From positions 62,001-126,000 of the forward strand of contig NZ_JOEM01000016.1 in NCBI RefSeq assembly GCF_000718135.1: a stretch of 64,000 nt of DNA, read 5' to 3'. Source of the stretch: Streptomyces cyaneofuscatus. GTDB lineage: Bacteria > Actinomycetota > Actinomycetes > Streptomycetales > Streptomycetaceae. Below are positions 61,227-64,000 of the stretch, piece after piece. The translations under genes and the position numbers were made by a program. Numbering within the stretch: position 1 is the first letter of the stretch; each line of letters opens with the position of its first letter. The notes under the pieces were generated by a model. That model made no database searches, had not been told where the DNA came from, and worked only from the letters and a program-made list of their open reading frames with translations.

Positions 61227-63410
61227 ATGTCCCACGCATCCCGTACCGCACCGCGTATCTGCCCCCTCTGCGAAGCCACCTGCGGCCTCACCCTCACCAT
61301 CGAGGGGACCACCGTCACCGGTGCGCGCGGCGACCGCGACGACATCTTCAGCCGGGGCTTCATCTGCCCCAAGGGGGCGTCCTTCGGCGGCCTGGACGCC
61401 GACCCCGACCGGCTGCGCGTCCCGCTCGTGCGCGGGGAGGACGGGGAGCTGCGGGAGGCGTCCTGGGACGAGGCGTTCGACCGGATCGCCGCCCGCATAC
61501 CGGCCCTGGCCGAGGCCCACGGTCCGCAGGCCGTCGGCGTCGTCCTCGGCAACCCCAACGTCCACACCATGGCGGGCTCCCTCTACCCGCCCCTGCTCCT
61601 CGCCGCCCTGCGCACCCGCAACGTCTTCACCGCGAGCACCCTGGACCAGATGCCCAAACACGTCTCCAGCGGGCTGCTCTTCGGCGACGCCAACGCCATC
61701 CCCGTACCGGACCTCGACCGCACCGACCACCTCCTCCTGATCGGCGCCAACCCGCTGGAGTCCAACGGCAGCCTCTGCACCGCCCCCGACTTCCCCGGCC
61801 GGCTCAGGGCGCTGCGCCGACGCGGCGGCACCCTCACCGTCATCGACCCGCGGCGCACCCGGACCGCCCGCCTCGCCGACCGGCATGTGGCGATCCGGCC
61901 GGGAGCGGATGCCCTGCTGCTCGCCGCCATGGCCCACGTCCTGCTGGAGGAGAAGCTCACCGACCCCGGTGCGCTGGCCGAGCACCTGGAAGGCGTGGGC
62001 GAACTCGCCGTCGCGCTCGCCGACTTCACCCCGGACGCGGTCGCCGCCGCCTGCGATGTGGACGCGGCCACCATCACCGCGCTCGCCCGCGAACTGGCCG
62101 CCGCCCCCACCGCCGCCGTCTACGGGCGGATCGGCAGCTGCACCGTGGAGCACGGCACGCTCGCCAGCTGGCTGGTGGACGTCCTCAACGTCCTCACCGG
62201 CAACCTCGACCGCCCCGGCGGCGCGCTGTTCCCGCTCTCCGCGACGGCCCGCGCACCGCGCGCAGCCGCGCCCGGCAAGGGCTTCGCGCTGGGCCGGTGG
62301 ACGTCCCGGGTCTCCGGCCACCCCGAGGCCAAGGGCGAACTCCCCACCGCCGCCCTGGCCGAGGAGATCGAGACCCCGGGCGAGGGACGCATCCGCGCAC
62401 TGATCGTCCTCGCCGCCAACCCCGTCCTCTCCGCGCCCGACGGCGACCGGCTGGACGCGGCGCTCGCCGGGCACCTCGACTTCATGGTCAGCGTCGACCC
62501 GTACCTCAACGAGACCTCCCGCCACGCGGACGTCGTCCTGCCCCCGCCGCCGCCCTCGCAGAGCGCCCACTTCGACTTCGCGTTCAACTCCTTCGCCGTG
62601 CACAACCAGGTCCGCTACACCCGCGCCCCCATCCCCCTGGAGGACGGGCGGATGGACGAGAGCGAGATCCACGCCCGGCTGATCCTCGCGGTGAGCGGGA
62701 TGCACGGCGCCCCGCCCTCCGCCGTTGACGACCTGGCCATCGCCACCGCGATCACCAAGGCGGGCGCCCCGGAGGAGCTGGCCGACGAGCTCACCGGCCG
62801 CAGCGGCCCCGAACGCCGCCTCGACCTCATGCTGCGGCTCGGCCCGTACGGACTGACGCTGGAGCGGCTCCTCGCCCACCCGCACGGCATCGACCTCGGC
62901 CCGCTGAAGCCGCGCGTCCCGGAGATCCTGCGCACCCGCTCCGGCCGCATCGAACTGCTCCCCGCCCCGATCGCCGCCGACCTGCCCCGCCTGCGCCGGG
63001 CGCTGGGCGACCGCCCCGCCCCGCTCGTCCTCGTCGGCCGCCGCCATCTGCGTTCCAACAACAGCTGGATGCACAACGTCGTCTCGCTCAGCGGCGGGTC
63101 CAACGTCTGCACCCTCCAGGTCCACCCCGACGACGCGGCCCGGCTCGGGCTCGTGGACGGGGCCACCGTACGGATCGAGTCGGCGGGCGGCGGGATCGAG
63201 GCCCCCGCCGAGATCACGGACACCGTACGCAGCGGAGTGGTGAGCCTCCCGCACGGCTGGGGCCACAGCCGCCCCGGGACCCGGATGGCGGTCGCCGCCG
63301 CCCACCCCGGGGCCAACGTGAACCAGCTGCTCGACGGCACCCTCTTGGACCCGCTCTCCGGCACCGCCGTCCTGAACGCCATTCCGGTGACGGTGACCCC
63401 GTCCCCGTAA
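61227..63410 (+). CDS. Molybdopterin (bis-MGD) oxidoreductase
   Basis: A 727-aa cytoplasmic member of the DMSO-reductase/formate-dehydrogenase superfamily. The 4Fe-4S motif is CPLCEATCGL…FICPKG (Cys at about 12, 15, 19, 49). The molybdopterin parts follow: LLIGANPLESNGSLCTAPDF, VIDPRRTRTARLADRHV, IRALIVLAANPVLS, ETSRHADVVLPPPPPS, and a C-terminal domain with RRHLRSNNSWMHNVV and SLPHGWGHSRPG. There is no Tat signal and no partner subunit gene nearby. Substrate unknown. GGGGAGGG precedes ATG 61227. Confidence 0.88.
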   Translation: MSHASRTAPRICPLCEATCGLTLTIEGTTVTGARGDRDDIFSRGFICPKGASFGGLDADPDRLRVPLVRGEDGELREASWDEAFDRIAARIPALAEAHGPQAVGVVLGNPNVHTMAGSLYPPLLLAALRTRNVFTASTLDQMPKHVSSGLLFGDANAIPVPDLDRTDHLLLIGANPLESNGSLCTAPDFPGRLRALRRRGGTLTVIDPRRTRTARLADRHVAIRPGADALLLAAMAHVLLEEKLTDPGALAEHLEGVGELAVALADFTPDAVAAACDVDAATITALARELAAAPTAAVYGRIGSCTVEHGTLASWLVDVLNVLTGNLDRPGGALFPLSATARAPRAAAPGKGFALGRWTSRVSGHPEAKGELPTAALAEEIETPGEGRIRALIVLAANPVLSAPDGDRLDAALAGHLDFMVSVDPYLNETSRHADVVLPPPPPSQSAHFDFAFNSFAVHNQVRYTRAPIPLEDGRMDESEIHARLILAVSGMHGAPPSAVDDLAIATAITKAGAPEELADELTGRSGPERRLDLMLRLGPYGLTLERLLAHPHGIDLGPLKPRVPEILRTRSGRIELLPAPIAADLPRLRRALGDRPAPLVLVGRRHLRSNNSWMHNVVSLSGGSNVCTLQVHPDDAARLGLVDGATVRIESAGGGIEAPAEITDTVRSGVVSLPHGWGHSRPGTRMAVAAAHPGANVNQLLDGTLLDPLSGTAVLNAIPVTVTPSP

Positions 63411-63561
63411 CCCTCTCGGTAACACCACCGCGTTGACCTGGGGTTTTGCTCGTATTGCTCACGCGTCAACGTCTTGTTAACTCTTCGAGGGGGCCCCTAA
63501 CGTCGTCCGGACCGACCGCCGAGACCGGTGGGAGTTCAAGGATGAACGTTAGGTATCCCCC

Positions 63562-64000
63562 ATGCTGACAATCCTCGGCTTCGCCATGATCGCGACCTTC
63601 CTGGTCCTGATCATGACGAAGAAGATGTCGCCGATCGCGGCGCTGGTACTGATCCCCGCACTATTCTGTGTCGCCGTCGGGCAGGGAGCGAAGCTCGGCG
63701 ACTACGTCATCGACGGCGTCGGCAACCTGGCGCCGACCGCCGCCATGCTGATGTTCGCCATCGTCTACTTCGGCGTGATGATCGACGTCGGCCTCTTCGA
63801 CCCGATCGTCCGGGGCATCCTGCGGTTCTGCAAGGCGGACCCGATGCGGATCGTCGTCGGTACGGCGGTGCTGGCCGCGATCGTCTCGCTCGACGGCGAC
63901 GGCTCCACCACCTTCATGATCACCGTCTCGGCGATGTATCCGCTCTACAAACGCCTCAAGATGAGCCTCGTCGTCATGACCGGTGTGGCGGCCACGGCGA
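63562..64000 (+). CDS. CitMHS-family citrate transporter (partial, 3' end outside window)
   Basis: The first 146 residues of a membrane transporter, open to the end of the window. It begins MLTILGFAMIATFLVLIMTK, then IAALVLIPALFCVAVGQG, TAAMLMFAIVYFGVMIDVGL and SLDGDGSTTFMITVSAMYPL, the conserved first repeat of CitMHS/CitM proteins that take up citrate with a divalent metal and protons. The weak RBS is AGG twelve bases upstream. It may serve the same nutrient as the tct system. Confidence 0.88.
   Translation, partial: MLTILGFAMIATFLVLIMTKKMSPIAALVLIPALFCVAVGQGAKLGDYVIDGVGNLAPTAAMLMFAIVYFGVMIDVGLFDPIVRGILRFCKADPMRIVVGTAVLAAIVSLDGDGSTTFMITVSAMYPLYKRLKMSLVVMTGVAATA

Overview
The window is very GC-rich actinomycete chromosome with third-position G/C bias, ATGA/GTGA gene overlaps and many secreted proteins. 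It is almost certainly Streptomyces. Two secreted proteases match streptogrisins B and D closely, which points to the S. griseus clade. The order SepF-like gene, dnaE2/Y-polymerase, secreted lipase, homogentisate dioxygenase, CitM transporter resembles the conserved core of other Streptomyces chromosomes (recalled from memory, not checked).

Layout. 0-3.9 kb: MFS transporter tail, glutaryl-CoA dehydrogenase, SepF-like division protein, and a DUF5685-type protein with a cysteine-rich tail. 3.9-14.2 kb: an organosulfur/amino-acid uptake and oxidation cluster. It has two lipoprotein binding proteins, two permeases, one ATPase, a large FAD/NAD(P)-binding protein, two luciferase-like flavin monooxygenases and a DUF1684 protein. 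A 23-codon Cys-ending leader peptide lies upstream of the divergent binding-protein gene. 14.4-27.5 kb: streptogrisin B, then a SLOG-family gene convergent with a DUF4231/SLATT-like membrane protein, then the FxSxx-COOH peptide system, an alpha/beta hydrolase and streptogrisin D. The Fxs system consists of precursor peptide fxsA, radical-SAM maturase fxsB, TIR-like fxsC, and giant fxsT with KGGVGR-ATPase, TIR, NB-ARC and TPR modules. 27.5-40 kb: secreted phospholipase A2, a HelD/UvrD-like ATPase with an unusual C-terminus, a membrane protein, dnaE2 plus a Y-family polymerase behind a LexA-type box, a secreted lipase, and a sortase-anchored AA10 LPMO.

40-44 kb is a lower-GC accessory island. 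It holds a decayed GntR regulator, a run of small related proteins, and an HTH/DUF5753-DUF397 regulator pair. 45-49 kb: a CitB-type response regulator divergent from a tctCBA tricarboxylate transporter. 49-55 kb: a methyltransferase-NUDIX-VOC fusion, DUF402, GNAT, GntR, an AAA ATPase, an SGNH esterase and a small conserved protein. 55.4-64 kb: CoA transferase, a type-ISP-like protein, GntR, homogentisate dioxygenase, TetR, a molybdopterin oxidoreductase, and the start of a CitMHS citrate transporter.

The most interesting unit is 15.5-25.1 kb. A SLOG sensor-type protein and a SLATT-type membrane protein, both families known from nucleotide-based conflict systems, flank a cyclophane RiPP locus whose other members are TIR-like and STAND/NB-ARC proteins. 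The HExxH-like tail of its maturase appears to have lost the metal-binding motif.
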